Shown piece by piece: positions 7,798-13,623 of a stretch of DNA of 13,623 bases. A model generated the notes under the pieces. It worked only from the letters and a program-made list of their open reading frames with translations, did no database searches and was not told the DNA's origin. The position numbers and the translations under genes were made by a program. Numbering within the stretch: position 1 is the stretch's first letter; each line of letters opens with the position of its first letter. This stretch comes from JAKACA01 sp050010115 (lineage in GTDB: Bacteria > Actinomycetota > Acidimicrobiia > Acidimicrobiales > Bog-793): NCBI GenBank assembly GCA_050010115.1, contig JBEKLQ010000112.1, positions 1-13,623 on the forward strand, given 5' to 3'.

Positions 7798-7817
7798 GAT
7801 CCCTCCTGCGATGGCGG

Positions 7818-7867
7818 TGTGCCTTCGCACAGGTAATCGCGAATGTAAACCTTGCACTCGCGAAGGC
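7818..7867. promoter_or_regulatory. Inverted repeats before the signal peptidase ribosome binding site
   Basis: GCCTTCGC (7821-7828) pairs with GCGAAGGC (7860-7867) across 31 bases. A shorter hairpin, TGTGC-cttc-GCACA (7818-7831), overlaps the left arm and would compete with the long pairing. Both lie 14 or more bases before the AGGAGG of the peptidase gene, so they may be a 5' UTR structure or an operator. No known binding motif is recognised. Confidence 0.3.
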
Positions 7868-8009
7868 CGTCGCGAGCATCGGTAACCTCATCCGCACGTT
7901 CGCCTCATCATCGCACGGCCGCATCGCCACAGAGAGCCAACGCCGAACCCGACGCATCGGTCCTGTTGTAGCGCACCGATGCCTGTATCAGCATAGTCAC
8001 CAGATAGAG

Positions 8010-8042
8010 GTAGTGGGGGGATCGTGATGATCCCCCCACTAC
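8010..8042 (-). terminator. Perfect 14-bp hairpin terminator after the TasA-like gene
   Basis: GTAGTGGGGGGATC (8010-8023) and GATCCCCCCACTAC (8029-8042) form a perfect stem with a five-base loop. It lies 32 bases after the stop of the TasA-like gene. The bases that follow on the minus strand are pyrimidine-rich (CTCTATCT) but not a true T-run, typical of GC-rich actinobacterial terminators. It should separate or dampen transcription between the TasA-like gene and the signal peptidase gene. Confidence 0.75.
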
Positions 8043-8074
8043 ATGGCGCTACTGTTACTTATCGGGCCGCCTAG

Positions 8075-8722
8075 TTAGCCTGAGTAACCGACAGTGAGAG
8101 TTACGTTGAGACTCTCACCCATAACGGAGTTGTCCAGCTCAGGAGCTGGGCTAGTGGCATCTGCTGTGACGACCGCGCCCGGGCTTACATTCGCCAAGGG
8201 TCCTGCCGTGAAGTCGCCGCCGCACAGGGTCGGCTCACTGCCAGCGTAGATATTGGTCGTGTACTCGTCGATCCCGTTGACCGCAATAGTTCCACTGATG
8301 GGCTGGGTATAGAGAGCCAAGGACAGGGGACCGTTGTAGATCACGTAGTCCGGCGTAAGCCCAGGGCTGCCGTAGCTGACCTGGCAGACATAGAGTTCGG
8401 CCGCCAGAGCGGACGCAGGGTAGTCAGTCCCCATCGTTTCCGTGATTTCACTCGCCGGGATCGTACCGTTGTTGGTCATGGTGACCGTGTCATCGCCAGT
8501 CGTGAACGACGACGCTGTCGGCCCGTAGGCTCCAAGTGTCAGAGTGCTTGTGCCGTCTCCGGCGGTTGCAGCGGGTGACGACAGAACGACGCTGAGCGTG
8601 CCAGCCGTGATGTTCTGGGTGCTGGTAGTAGAAGTGGTGAAGATGCCGTGAGCACCAGCCCCGATCAGGCCCAAGCCTGCGAGGCTCATCATTCCTGCTA
8701 GTGCAACTGTCTTGAGTTTCAT
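8075..8722 (-). CDS. TasA/camelysin-like secreted protein with SipW-type signal peptide
   Basis: A 215-residue exported protein, probably a surface or matrix-fibre subunit. The N-terminus MKLKTVALAG...GLIGAGAHGIFTTSTTS...ITAGTL matches the layout of SipW-dependent precursors such as TasA and camelysin: short basic start, Gly/Ala/Leu core, a small-residue cleavage region near residue 26, an aromatic residue, Ser/Thr stretch and then AGTL. The mature part is about 190 residues, rich in Thr, Ser, Gly and Ala, acidic, and predicted by eye to be beta-rich. Cys113 (YVCQV) and Cys167 (TLCGG) could form a disulfide. No metalloprotease HExxH or sorting signal is seen. The ATG at 8722 has AGGAG nine bases upstream. 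The adjacent Ser-His signal peptidase is the likely processing enzyme. TasA-family membership rests on the signal and size. Confidence 0.75.
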   Translation of the reverse strand: MKLKTVALAGMMSLAGLGLIGAGAHGIFTTSTTSTQNITAGTLSVVLSSPAATAGDGTSTLTLGAYGPTASSFTTGDDTVTMTNNGTIPASEITETMGTDYPASALAAELYVCQVSYGSPGLTPDYVIYNGPLSLALYTQPISGTIAVNGIDEYTTNIYAGSEPTLCGGDFTAGPLANVSPGAVVTADATSPAPELDNSVMGESLNVTLTVGYSG

Positions 8723-8776
8723 TACATTCTGCTCCTGTTCAATAGTTGGACTACTGACTGAGGCGTCGGGTTCGCT

Positions 8777-8831
8777 GGTCGCTCCCCGCAGGCCAGGCGA
8801 CCAAATACGGCCTGTGGATCATCACGTCGCC
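8777..8831 (-). promoter_or_regulatory. Mutually exclusive stems in the leader, switch-like
   Basis: On the minus strand GGCGAC (8826-8831) can pair with GTCGCC inside GGTCGCC (8796-8802). The same GGTCGC can instead pair with GCGACC (8777-8782) further down. A third stem, CAGGCC (8809-8814) with GGCCTG (8789-8794), competes with both. These lie between the tandem hairpins and the ribosome binding site of the TasA-like gene. Such exclusive pairings are typical of attenuators and riboswitch platforms; the role here is inferred. Confidence 0.4.
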
Positions 8832-8836
8832 TTTGT

Positions 8837-8923
8837 CCAGGAACCCATGGGGGTCCCTGTTTGCTGCCAGGAACCCAAGGGGGTCCCTGTTTGCTGCTAG
8901 GGAACTCCCATGGAGGAGTGCCC
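8837..8923 (-). repeat. Tandem hairpin repeat in the leader: two 30-bp copies and one diverged copy
   Basis: Copies at 8837-8866 and 8867-8896 differ at one base. Each, read on the minus strand, folds as CAGGGACCC-(4-base loop)-GGGTTCCTG, a nine-pair stem with one G-T pair, preceded by GCAAA. The third unit (hairpin at 8900-8923) has GGGCACTCC and GGAGTTCCC arms with one mismatch and is the element shared with the other leader. The single loop change between the two near-identical copies leaves the stem intact. Confidence 0.85.
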
Positions 8924-9018
8924 TGTTTGTGCGGTCCAGACGGGGCGGGTAGCAATGCTCCGCCTGCCAGAACCGCAACGACTTGTCGATCGAGAGCTGA
9001 GTGTTGAGTCTTCGTGCT

Positions 9019-10590
9019 CTAGTCATGTGAACCACCGAGCGCATGAGCCGTGCTCTGTTTGCTGTAGCTGAAGGTCGTCGTCGAGCTGGTGCCGACGTTC
9101 CCGAGGCTGTCGGTTACCTCGGCGATGACGCTGTAGGTGTCACCCGAGGTGAGGTTCACCTTCGCCAGGGCGAGCGACCAGCCCGTCGTGCCGTTTGCTG
9201 TCACGAAGGTCTGGGTGTCGTAGTCGAACGACAAGCCGTTCCACCACAGCTTGGTGGAGGTGTCCTCGATTGCCACCGCCACACTCGTGATGGTCGTCCC
9301 GGCCCCGGAGTTGGACGAGGCAGTGCCGGTGACCTTCCCGGTCCAGTTCGTGCCGTGCTTTGTGCACTTCACGGGATAGCTGATGGTGACCGTCGGGGGA
9401 GTCGCGTTGTAGGTGAAGGTCACCGTCGAGCTTGTGCCGACGTTGCCGAGGCTGTCTGTGGCCTGGGCGACCACGCTGTAGCTGTCACCCGAGGTGAGGT
9501 TCACCCTCATCAAGCCGAGCGACCAGCTCGTCGTGCCGCTGGCGTCCACGAAGGTCTGGGCGGTGGCGCTGAAGCCGGTGCCGTTCCACCACTTGGACGT
9601 CTTGGTGTTCTCGATTGCCACCGCCGTTGCAGCAATAGTCGTCCCAGCCCCGGAGTTCGACGACGCCGTGCCGGTGATCTTCCCTGTCCAGTTAGTGCCG
9701 TAGGTGGTCTTGTTCACCGGGTAGGTGATCGACACCGTCGGCGGAGTCGGGGGAGCCGTGTGGATGCAGTAGGTGAAGCTCACCGTCGAGCTGGTCCCGA
9801 CGGTCCCGGCGCTGTCTGTGGCCTCGGCGACGACGCTGTAGCTGTTGCCCGAGGTGAGGTTCACCTTCGCCAGGGCGAGCGACCAGCGCGTGGTGCCGCT
9901 GGCCGCGACGAAGATCTGGGTGTCGTAGTCGAACGACAAGCCATTCCACCACAGCTTGGTGGTGGTGTCCTCGATTGCCACCGCCACACTCGTGATGGTC
10001 GTCCCGGCCCCGGAGTTCGATGCGGCAGTGCCGGTGATCGTCCCTGTCCAGTTCGTGCCGTACTTTGTGCACTTGACCGGGTAGGTGATGGCGACCGTCG
10101 GGGGAGTCCTGTTGTAGGTGAAGGTCACCGTCGAGCTGGTCCCGACGTTGCCGAGGCTGTCGGTGGCCTCGGCCGTGACCTTGTAGCTGTCGCCCGAGGT
10201 GAGGTCAGATTTCGGGACCGTCCGTGACCAGCTTGTGGTGCCACTTGTGACCGGCACGTAGTTCGGGCAGGTCGCCGTGTAGTTGTCGCCCGTGCCGGTC
10301 CAGCACGAGCCACCGACCTGCCGAATGGAGACCTTCACGTTCGAGATGGTCGTTCCCGCCCCCGAGTTCGACGAGGCAGTGCCGGTGATCGCCCCGCCCC
10401 AGTTGGCCCCGTAGGTGGTGTTGTTCGCCGGGTAGGTGATGGTGACCGTCAGGGGGGCGCCCCAGGTGCCAGCCGTGATCGTCTGGCCGCTAGTGGTCGA
10501 GGTGGTGAACACGGCGTGAGCACCAGTCCCGATCAGGCCCAGGGCTGCGACGCAGACAACTCCCACAAGTGCTACTGAGCGGAGCTTCAT
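9019..10590 (-). CDS. Secreted four-repeat Ig-like protein with SipW-type signal peptide
   Basis: A 523-residue exported protein made of a signal and four Ig-like domains. The first 44 residues (MKLRSVALVG...GLIGTGAHAVFTTSTTSGQTITAGT) nearly match those of the TasA-like protein, so it is a likely substrate of the same peptidase. The domains begin near residues 48, 165, 285 and 400, each with a V-x-I-(T/S)-Y-P opening and a GTNWTG...TGTA-SNSGAGTTI strand, and end in TSSTVTFTY-like strands. Domain 1 differs, carrying CWTGTGDNYTATCPNYVPVT; domains 2-4 have a WWNG motif. Domains 2 and 4 are much more alike than neighbours. The short tail SKQSTAHALGGSHD has no LPXTG or membrane anchor. The ATG at 10590 has AGGAG upstream. 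Role is probably adhesive or structural; no catalytic motif is seen. Confidence 0.82.
   Translation of the reverse strand: MKLRSVALVGVVCVAALGLIGTGAHAVFTTSTTSGQTITAGTWGAPLTVTITYPANNTTYGANWGGAITGTASSNSGAGTTISNVKVSIRQVGGSCWTGTGDNYTATCPNYVPVTSGTTSWSRTVPKSDLTSGDSYKVTAEATDSLGNVGTSSTVTFTYNRTPPTVAITYPVKCTKYGTNWTGTITGTAASNSGAGTTITSVAVAIEDTTTKLWWNGLSFDYDTQIFVAASGTTRWSLALAKVNLTSGNSYSVVAEATDSAGTVGTSSTVSFTYCIHTAPPTPPTVSITYPVNKTTYGTNWTGKITGTASSNSGAGTTIAATAVAIENTKTSKWWNGTGFSATAQTFVDASGTTSWSLGLMRVNLTSGDSYSVVAQATDSLGNVGTSSTVTFTYNATPPTVTISYPVKCTKHGTNWTGKVTGTASSNSGAGTTITSVAVAIEDTSTKLWWNGLSFDYDTQTFVTANGTTGWSLALAKVNLTSGDTYSVIAEVTDSLGNVGTSSTTTFSYSKQSTAHALGGSHD
9064..10449 (-). repeat. Four intragenic repeats of about 345-360 bp, with a 705-bp higher-order period
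   Basis: The Ig-like units lie at about 10099-10449, 9739-10098, 9394-9738 and 9064-9393 in coding order. Units 2 and 4 keep long runs of identical bases, for instance the stretch starting gtgtcgtagtcgaacgac at 9215 and again at 9920, exactly 705 bp apart. This suggests that a two-domain block was duplicated after the single domains had already diverged. Confidence 0.85.
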
Positions 10591-10742
10591 GTCACCCTGC
10601 TCCTGTCGTCCGGGTGGACGGCTTGACTAGGGCGTCGGACTCACAGATCGCTCCCCCCCGGGCACTCCCGTGGAGGAGTGCCCTGCTGGTGCGGTCCTGA
10701 CGGGTGGGAACAGACGCCTCACCTGTCACAACCGCAACACCT
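10591..10742 (-). promoter_or_regulatory. Conserved 5' leader of the Ig-like protein gene
   Basis: Shares ordered blocks with 8723-8985, from TTGCGGTT (10730-10737) to ACAGGAGCAG before the ATG. It contains one perfect hairpin: GGGCACTCC (10660-10668) with GGAGTGCCC (10675-10683), a nine-pair stem and six-base loop, preceded by GGACCGCAC on the minus strand. It lacks the extra tandem hairpins and the competing stems of the other leader and so looks like the simpler version of the same element. Confidence 0.6.
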
Positions 10743-11270
10743 TGCCCATCGGCACCGGGACGCGAGGACGCGTCAGAGTCCATGAGGAGTCGCTTGAGCG
10801 CAGCAGGCGTCCCTGCGGGTGACACGTCAACTCGCCGCGTTCAGACGGCGAAGAGCGGTGCAATCGGCGGACGCGCCGCTGCCAACCTCAGAAAACTTGT
10901 TGCGGACAGCCGACCACCACTCCACATGGGCTGCCTGGTGAAACTGGAGAAACCTCTCCATGCGCGTTCACCTTTTGCTTCCCTCGAGCAAGAATCACGA
11001 CATGGAACAAGCACAAATGTCAAAGCACGCTTGCCAGACGTCGCTTCTCTGATGTTCCGGTTGTGGCCCGTCCGCCAATAGAGGCGAAAGTCCCAATTTG
11101 GAGGGCGGTATGCCGCCGATTATCCTCATATGTCACTGTCTGTATTTGAGTAACCACTTTTTGTGGCGACACTGGAGGACCCCGAGGCGCACGGGCTAAC
11201 GGCTACACGGTCTTCGGGTCCCGTAGAGGCCGTTCTAGTGACCGCTTCGCTGGGATCGAGGGGCGTCGAG
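10743..11270. other. Intergenic region without a supported gene
   Basis: Frames here are short and lack ribosome binding sites or recognisable protein. The base composition becomes less GC-rich between about 10890 and 11160. Small dyads are visible: TGGAGA-aacc-TCTCCA (10945-10960) and GGCGG-tatg-CCGCC (11104-11117). The second overlaps GCCGATTA (11115-11122), which is one base away from the WhiG/FliA -10 consensus GCCGATAA but lacks a matching TAAA at the right distance. The region separates divergent transcription units. Confidence 0.5.
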
Positions 11271-11276
11271 TAGCCT
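11271..11276 (+). promoter_or_regulatory. -10 box of the FN3 protein gene, probably leaderless
   Basis: TAGCCT is followed by seven bases and the ATG at 11284, the same geometry as at glnD. No purine-rich ribosome binding site precedes the ATG. This supports 11284 as the start and suggests transcription begins at or beside it. No good -35 is visible. Confidence 0.45.
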
Positions 11277-11283
11277 CCGCCGG

Positions 11284-13299
11284 ATGTCACGGCGCCCGTT
11301 ACTTCGCACCATCACGACGACGATCGGCGCCTGCGTGGCGATGACCGTGTCCCTCGCCGCCGGCGGGTTGGGGGCGCTGGCTCCGAGCGCTTCGGGCGCG
11401 GCGACGTGGACCCCGGTCTCGGCGCTGCCCAGCGGCAGTTCCACCACTGGCGCCCAGGCGGTGGGGGACCCTGCGGGCGGCTCACTGCTGTTCTACGTGC
11501 TGAACAGCACGCCGACCATCGCCGCGGTCGCCAGCAGGGGCACGGTCGGATCTTCGGCGTCGGTGCCGGCGGTGGCGAATCTCGACAACGTCGGGACGCC
11601 CGGCCGGATCGCGTTCCTGAGCACGGGCGCCGCCATCGTCACTTGGACGCTGACGGCCTACGGGTCGGAATACATGGCTTATCGCTCACCCACGGGCACA
11701 TGGGGCAAGCCGGTCGAGCTCCCGTCGGGCTTCAGCAACCTGGCGGTGCGGTCCACCGAGGTGCTGACGTCGGAAGCAAGCAGCACGGGGATCAGCACGG
11801 AGAGCTGGTCGTTGTCGGGGAGCGGTGCGCTGACCGTCAAATCCGGGCCCACCAACGTCTACACGGGCGATCAGCTGTTCAATACGTCGTGGCTCGCCCT
11901 CGACCCCGGTGGCACGGCGGAGCTGGTCGTCCTCGGCAGCACCGACGACGGCAACACCGAGGCCGTGTCGGCGGCCACGCGGAGCGCGACCGGGGTGTGG
12001 TCGGCCCAAACACAACTCTCCGCATCCGGCCTGTCCGTGCAGTCGGCCGTCTTTGCCACGGCACCGGGGGGCCGGTCGATCCTCAACTGGGTGACCGGCA
12101 ACACCGCCCTGGCGGCAGCTTCCTATACGGCGCTACGTCTGTCCGGTCATGGTTTCGGTGCAGCCGTGGCGACGGGATCGGTGTCCTCCACATTCGGCGC
12201 TTTCATCCAAGCGATCGCCGCCGCCGGCGCCGACGGCACCCTCGCCGTGACCCTTACTGAGAAGGTCTACACGAGCGATTATGTGTTCAATACGACCACC
12301 AGCGTGCATACGGTGGCACCGACAGCAACCGTGCTGGGCGGCTCTGTCTCTGTCCCGCAAGCGGTTCTGCCCGAGTCGCTGGGTGCGGACCACAGCGAGG
12401 TCATTGTTGGCTCGGTCGTCTCCAACATCGGAGCGGGGAACCCTTCCTACCCCTCGAGCTACACCGACAAGCAACAAGTGTTTGCCACCATTATCGGACC
12501 CGGGTCGACGACGATCAGCCACCAGCTCGGAAGCTCCTCGGGCACCTACGACGGAAACGGCGGGGACGGTTGCCCCTGCCCGCAGAGCCCACCGGTGGCG
12601 TCGATTATCGGGGTGGCACTCGACCCGGCAGGCAATGGCGTGGCGGTGGGTCAGCTGACGCCGGGCGGAGCACTCGAGTCAGCCCGTTATGTCGTAGTGA
12701 CGGCCCCCGGTGCCCCGGGCAGCCTCAAGGCCACCTCCGGCAACGCCAAAGTCACGCTCACCTGGACTGCTCCGACCGCCGATGGCGGGAGCGCAATCAC
12801 TGGCTACGACGTCTACCAAGGGACCACATCCGGCGGCGAGGGCAGCAAACCGGTCAACGCCTCGCCACTTTCGTCAACTGCGAGGAGCTACACCCGGACA
12901 GCGCTCAAGAACGGCACCCGGTACTACTTCACCGTGAAGGCGATCAATGCCGCCGGTGTCGGTGCTGCCTCGAGCCAGGCCTCGGCGATCCCGGCGACGG
13001 TCCCCGGCGCCCCGGGCAGCCTGAAGGCCGCGCCCGGCAACGCCAAGATCACGATCAGCTGGACCACTCCGACCTCCAACGGCGGGAGCGCCATCACGGG
13101 CTACGACGTCTACGAGGGGACCAAGTCCGCCGGCGAGGGCAGCAAACCGGTCAACACCTCGCCGCTCTCGTCGACAACGAGGAGCTACACCCGCACAGGG
13201 CTCAAGAACGGCACCCGGTACTACTTCACCGTGAAGGCCATCAACGCAGTCGGCATCGGCGCCGCCTCGAACCAGGCCTCGACGATCCCGGTGGCGTGA
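11284..13299 (+). CDS. Secreted protein with propeller-like body and two fibronectin type III domains
   Basis: A 671-residue exported protein of unknown specific function. The N-terminus has basic residues, a hydrophobic core and a small-residue site around PSASGA (about 34-39), a normal Sec signal unlike the SipW-type signals nearby. Residues about 40-470 contain recurring beta-strand patterns such as YRSPTGTWGKPVELPSG and ATRSATGVWSAQTQLSASG with DPGG turns, which suggests a beta-propeller, though I cannot name the family. A short Cys-containing loop (DGCPCPQSPP) lies near 430. Two fibronectin type III domains (about 475-571 and 573-670) share most residues, including ITGYDVY, SYTRT and NGTRYYFTVKAINA, and the protein ends directly after the second. 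No catalytic site, membrane anchor or sorting motif is seen. It may bind polysaccharide or the cell surface. It is divergent from the Ig-like gene. Confidence 0.8.
   Translation: MSRRPLLRTITTTIGACVAMTVSLAAGGLGALAPSASGAATWTPVSALPSGSSTTGAQAVGDPAGGSLLFYVLNSTPTIAAVASRGTVGSSASVPAVANLDNVGTPGRIAFLSTGAAIVTWTLTAYGSEYMAYRSPTGTWGKPVELPSGFSNLAVRSTEVLTSEASSTGISTESWSLSGSGALTVKSGPTNVYTGDQLFNTSWLALDPGGTAELVVLGSTDDGNTEAVSAATRSATGVWSAQTQLSASGLSVQSAVFATAPGGRSILNWVTGNTALAAASYTALRLSGHGFGAAVATGSVSSTFGAFIQAIAAAGADGTLAVTLTEKVYTSDYVFNTTTSVHTVAPTATVLGGSVSVPQAVLPESLGADHSEVIVGSVVSNIGAGNPSYPSSYTDKQQVFATIIGPGSTTISHQLGSSSGTYDGNGGDGCPCPQSPPVASIIGVALDPAGNGVAVGQLTPGGALESARYVVVTAPGAPGSLKATSGNAKVTLTWTAPTADGGSAITGYDVYQGTTSGGEGSKPVNASPLSSTARSYTRTALKNGTRYYFTVKAINAAGVGAASSQASAIPATVPGAPGSLKAAPGNAKITISWTTPTSNGGSAITGYDVYEGTKSAGEGSKPVNTSPLSSTTRSYTRTGLKNGTRYYFTVKAINAVGIGAASNQASTIPVA
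12706..13299 (+). repeat. Tandem duplication of the FN3 domain, 297-bp period
   Basis: The motif gccccgggcagcct starts at 12712 and again at 13009, 297 bp (99 codons) apart. The two units are highly similar along their whole length at base and protein level, and differences are spread evenly. A fairly recent in-frame duplication explains this. Confidence 0.88.
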
Positions 13300-13623
13300 G
13301 CAACTCGTCTAGCGCGAGACACGAGACACGAGACACGACGTGACGACATGCGACCGGCGGTGCCGAAGGCCCGCACGCAGGACTCGGTGAGCCTCGCGTA
13401 AGGGGACCTTTCCCGCCCGCGGTTTCGAGGCCGGCCGGCTCCGGGTCTCGACACCATCTGGTCGCGGACGGCTCGCTTTCCTGGCTCCACGGATCTAAAG
13501 GCAATACTCATAAGTTACGGAGGAGCAATGACCCGCACAGCTTCGGCAATCTGCCGTAATGGGCGGGGCCAGGAACGGTGAACGGGGCGTTTCACCCCGT
13601 ACTTGCTCATCTTCCGCTTCACG
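13300..13623. other. Region after the FN3 gene: short repeat, dyads, no supported gene
   Basis: Three copies of the 7-mer gagacac (13316-13336) follow the stop. GCCTCG (13391-13396) and CGAGGC (13426-13431) form an inverted repeat around a weaker AGGGGA/TTTCCC dyad and could be a terminator. ACGGGG/CCCCGT (13582-13600) is a six-pair hairpin. Two doubtful frames exist: an ATG at 13527 after GGAGGAG encoding only 17 residues, and a minus-strand frame that enters at the right edge and stops at 13515-13517. Confidence 0.4.
13515..13622 (-). CDS. Possible C-terminal end of a minus-strand gene running off the window
   Basis: Reading from the right edge, a frame stays open for 35 codons and ends in TAA at 13515-13517. 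It reads as a basic peptide including MSKYGVKRP and LRQIAEAVRVIAPP. The length is too short to judge by chance alone, and I recognise no family. It overlaps the 17-codon plus-strand frame at 13527-13580, so at most one of the two is likely real. Confidence 0.2.
   Translation of the reverse strand: MKRKMSKYGVKRPVHRSWPRPLRQIAEAVRVIAPP

Larger units (their letters stand above)
8723..8985 (-). promoter_or_regulatory. Conserved structured 5' leader of the TasA-like gene
   Basis: This gap holds no convincing gene. It aligns with the leader at 10591-10742 in blocks: TTGCGGTT (minus strand, around 8971-8978), GGACCGCAC, CAGGGCACTCCTCCA-GGGAGT, GGGGAGCGA, CCGACGCC, AGTCA and ACAGGAGCAG just before the ATG. 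The order and orientation are the same, with insertions here. Conservation in blocks with gaps that are not multiples of three suggests RNA or control DNA, not protein. TTGCGG may be part of a promoter. I could not match it to a riboswitch class that I know. Confidence 0.6.

Noticed and set aside
7798..7857. Upstream start of the signal peptidase at 7857
   Set aside because: The ATG at 7797 has an ideal ribosome binding site, and the extra 20 residues show no family feature.
8050..8075. CCCGATAA on the minus strand after the TasA-like gene as a sigma-28-type promoter for the peptidase
   Set aside because: It lies against the stop codon, upstream of a strong 14-bp hairpin that would end such a transcript, and spacing to any -35 is wrong.
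8777..8935. A c-di-GMP-I (GEMM) riboswitch
   Set aside because: GCACA, CAGGG and CAAA pieces recall the motif, but the GCACAGGGCAAACC core, the tetraloop-receptor layout and the GACGCAAAGCC strand are not present in order. A covariance-model search should confirm.
8722..9044. Minus-strand frames through the leader with peptide repeats such as AANRDP-GFL and SKQGPPWVPG
   Set aside because: A 30-bp repeat stays open in several frames on both strands. The related leader at 10591-10742 lacks two units and aligns with frame-breaking gaps, so RNA structure explains it better.
9043..10227. A 394-codon plus-strand frame opposite the Ig-repeat gene, itself repetitive
   Set aside because: Its repeats are only the mirror of the Ig repeats; the minus strand has the signal peptide, ribosome binding site and domains.
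10704..11081. A 125-codon plus-strand frame between the divergent genes
   Set aside because: No ribosome binding site, no recognisable domain, and it overlaps the conserved leader of the Ig gene on the opposite strand.

Overview
The window is GC-rich DNA with GTG and TTG starts, a Thr/Pro-rich cell-wall lipoprotein and TANNNT promoters lying directly against start codons. It reads as chromosomal DNA of an actinomycete (Actinomycetota). A deep-branching lineage such as Acidimicrobiia or Thermoleophilia is my guess from protein style, not something shown by a marker gene. I see no rRNA, tRNA, CRISPR array, transposase or phage gene.

Left part (1-4450): a 21-bp tandem repeat runs off the left edge. 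On the minus strand lie glnD (PII uridylyltransferase, complete) and, downstream of it, a lipoprotein L,D-transpeptidase with a Ig-like domain and a long Thr-rich linker. Divergent from glnD is a 68-residue membrane protein with a very good ribosome binding site. These are housekeeping nitrogen-signalling and cell-wall functions.

Central part (4476-10742, all minus strand) is the most interesting block. In transcription order it holds: a four-repeat Ig-like secreted protein; a small TasA/camelysin-like secreted protein; a signal peptidase I with the Ser-His dyad of the SipW/archaeal/ER type; and a large multi-domain Ig/TIG surface protein whose start has been lost or altered. The first two share almost the same N-terminal export signal and a conserved 5' leader RNA. 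This looks like an actinobacterial counterpart of the Bacillus SipW-TasA matrix-fibre system: a dedicated peptidase plus the surface or matrix proteins it matures. In one leader a hairpin is repeated in tandem, followed by mutually exclusive stems, which suggests RNA-level control.

Right part (10743-13623): a 0.5-kb intergenic region without a convincing gene, then a plus-strand secreted protein with a beta-propeller-like body and two near-identical fibronectin type III domains. The right end has only short, doubtful reading frames.

Working model: the peptidase at 6850-7797 removes the SipW-type signals of the two upstream products, which form or decorate an extracellular layer. The truncated Ig/TIG protein and the FN3 protein may be further surface partners. 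The gene families are read from motifs; the joint function is inference.
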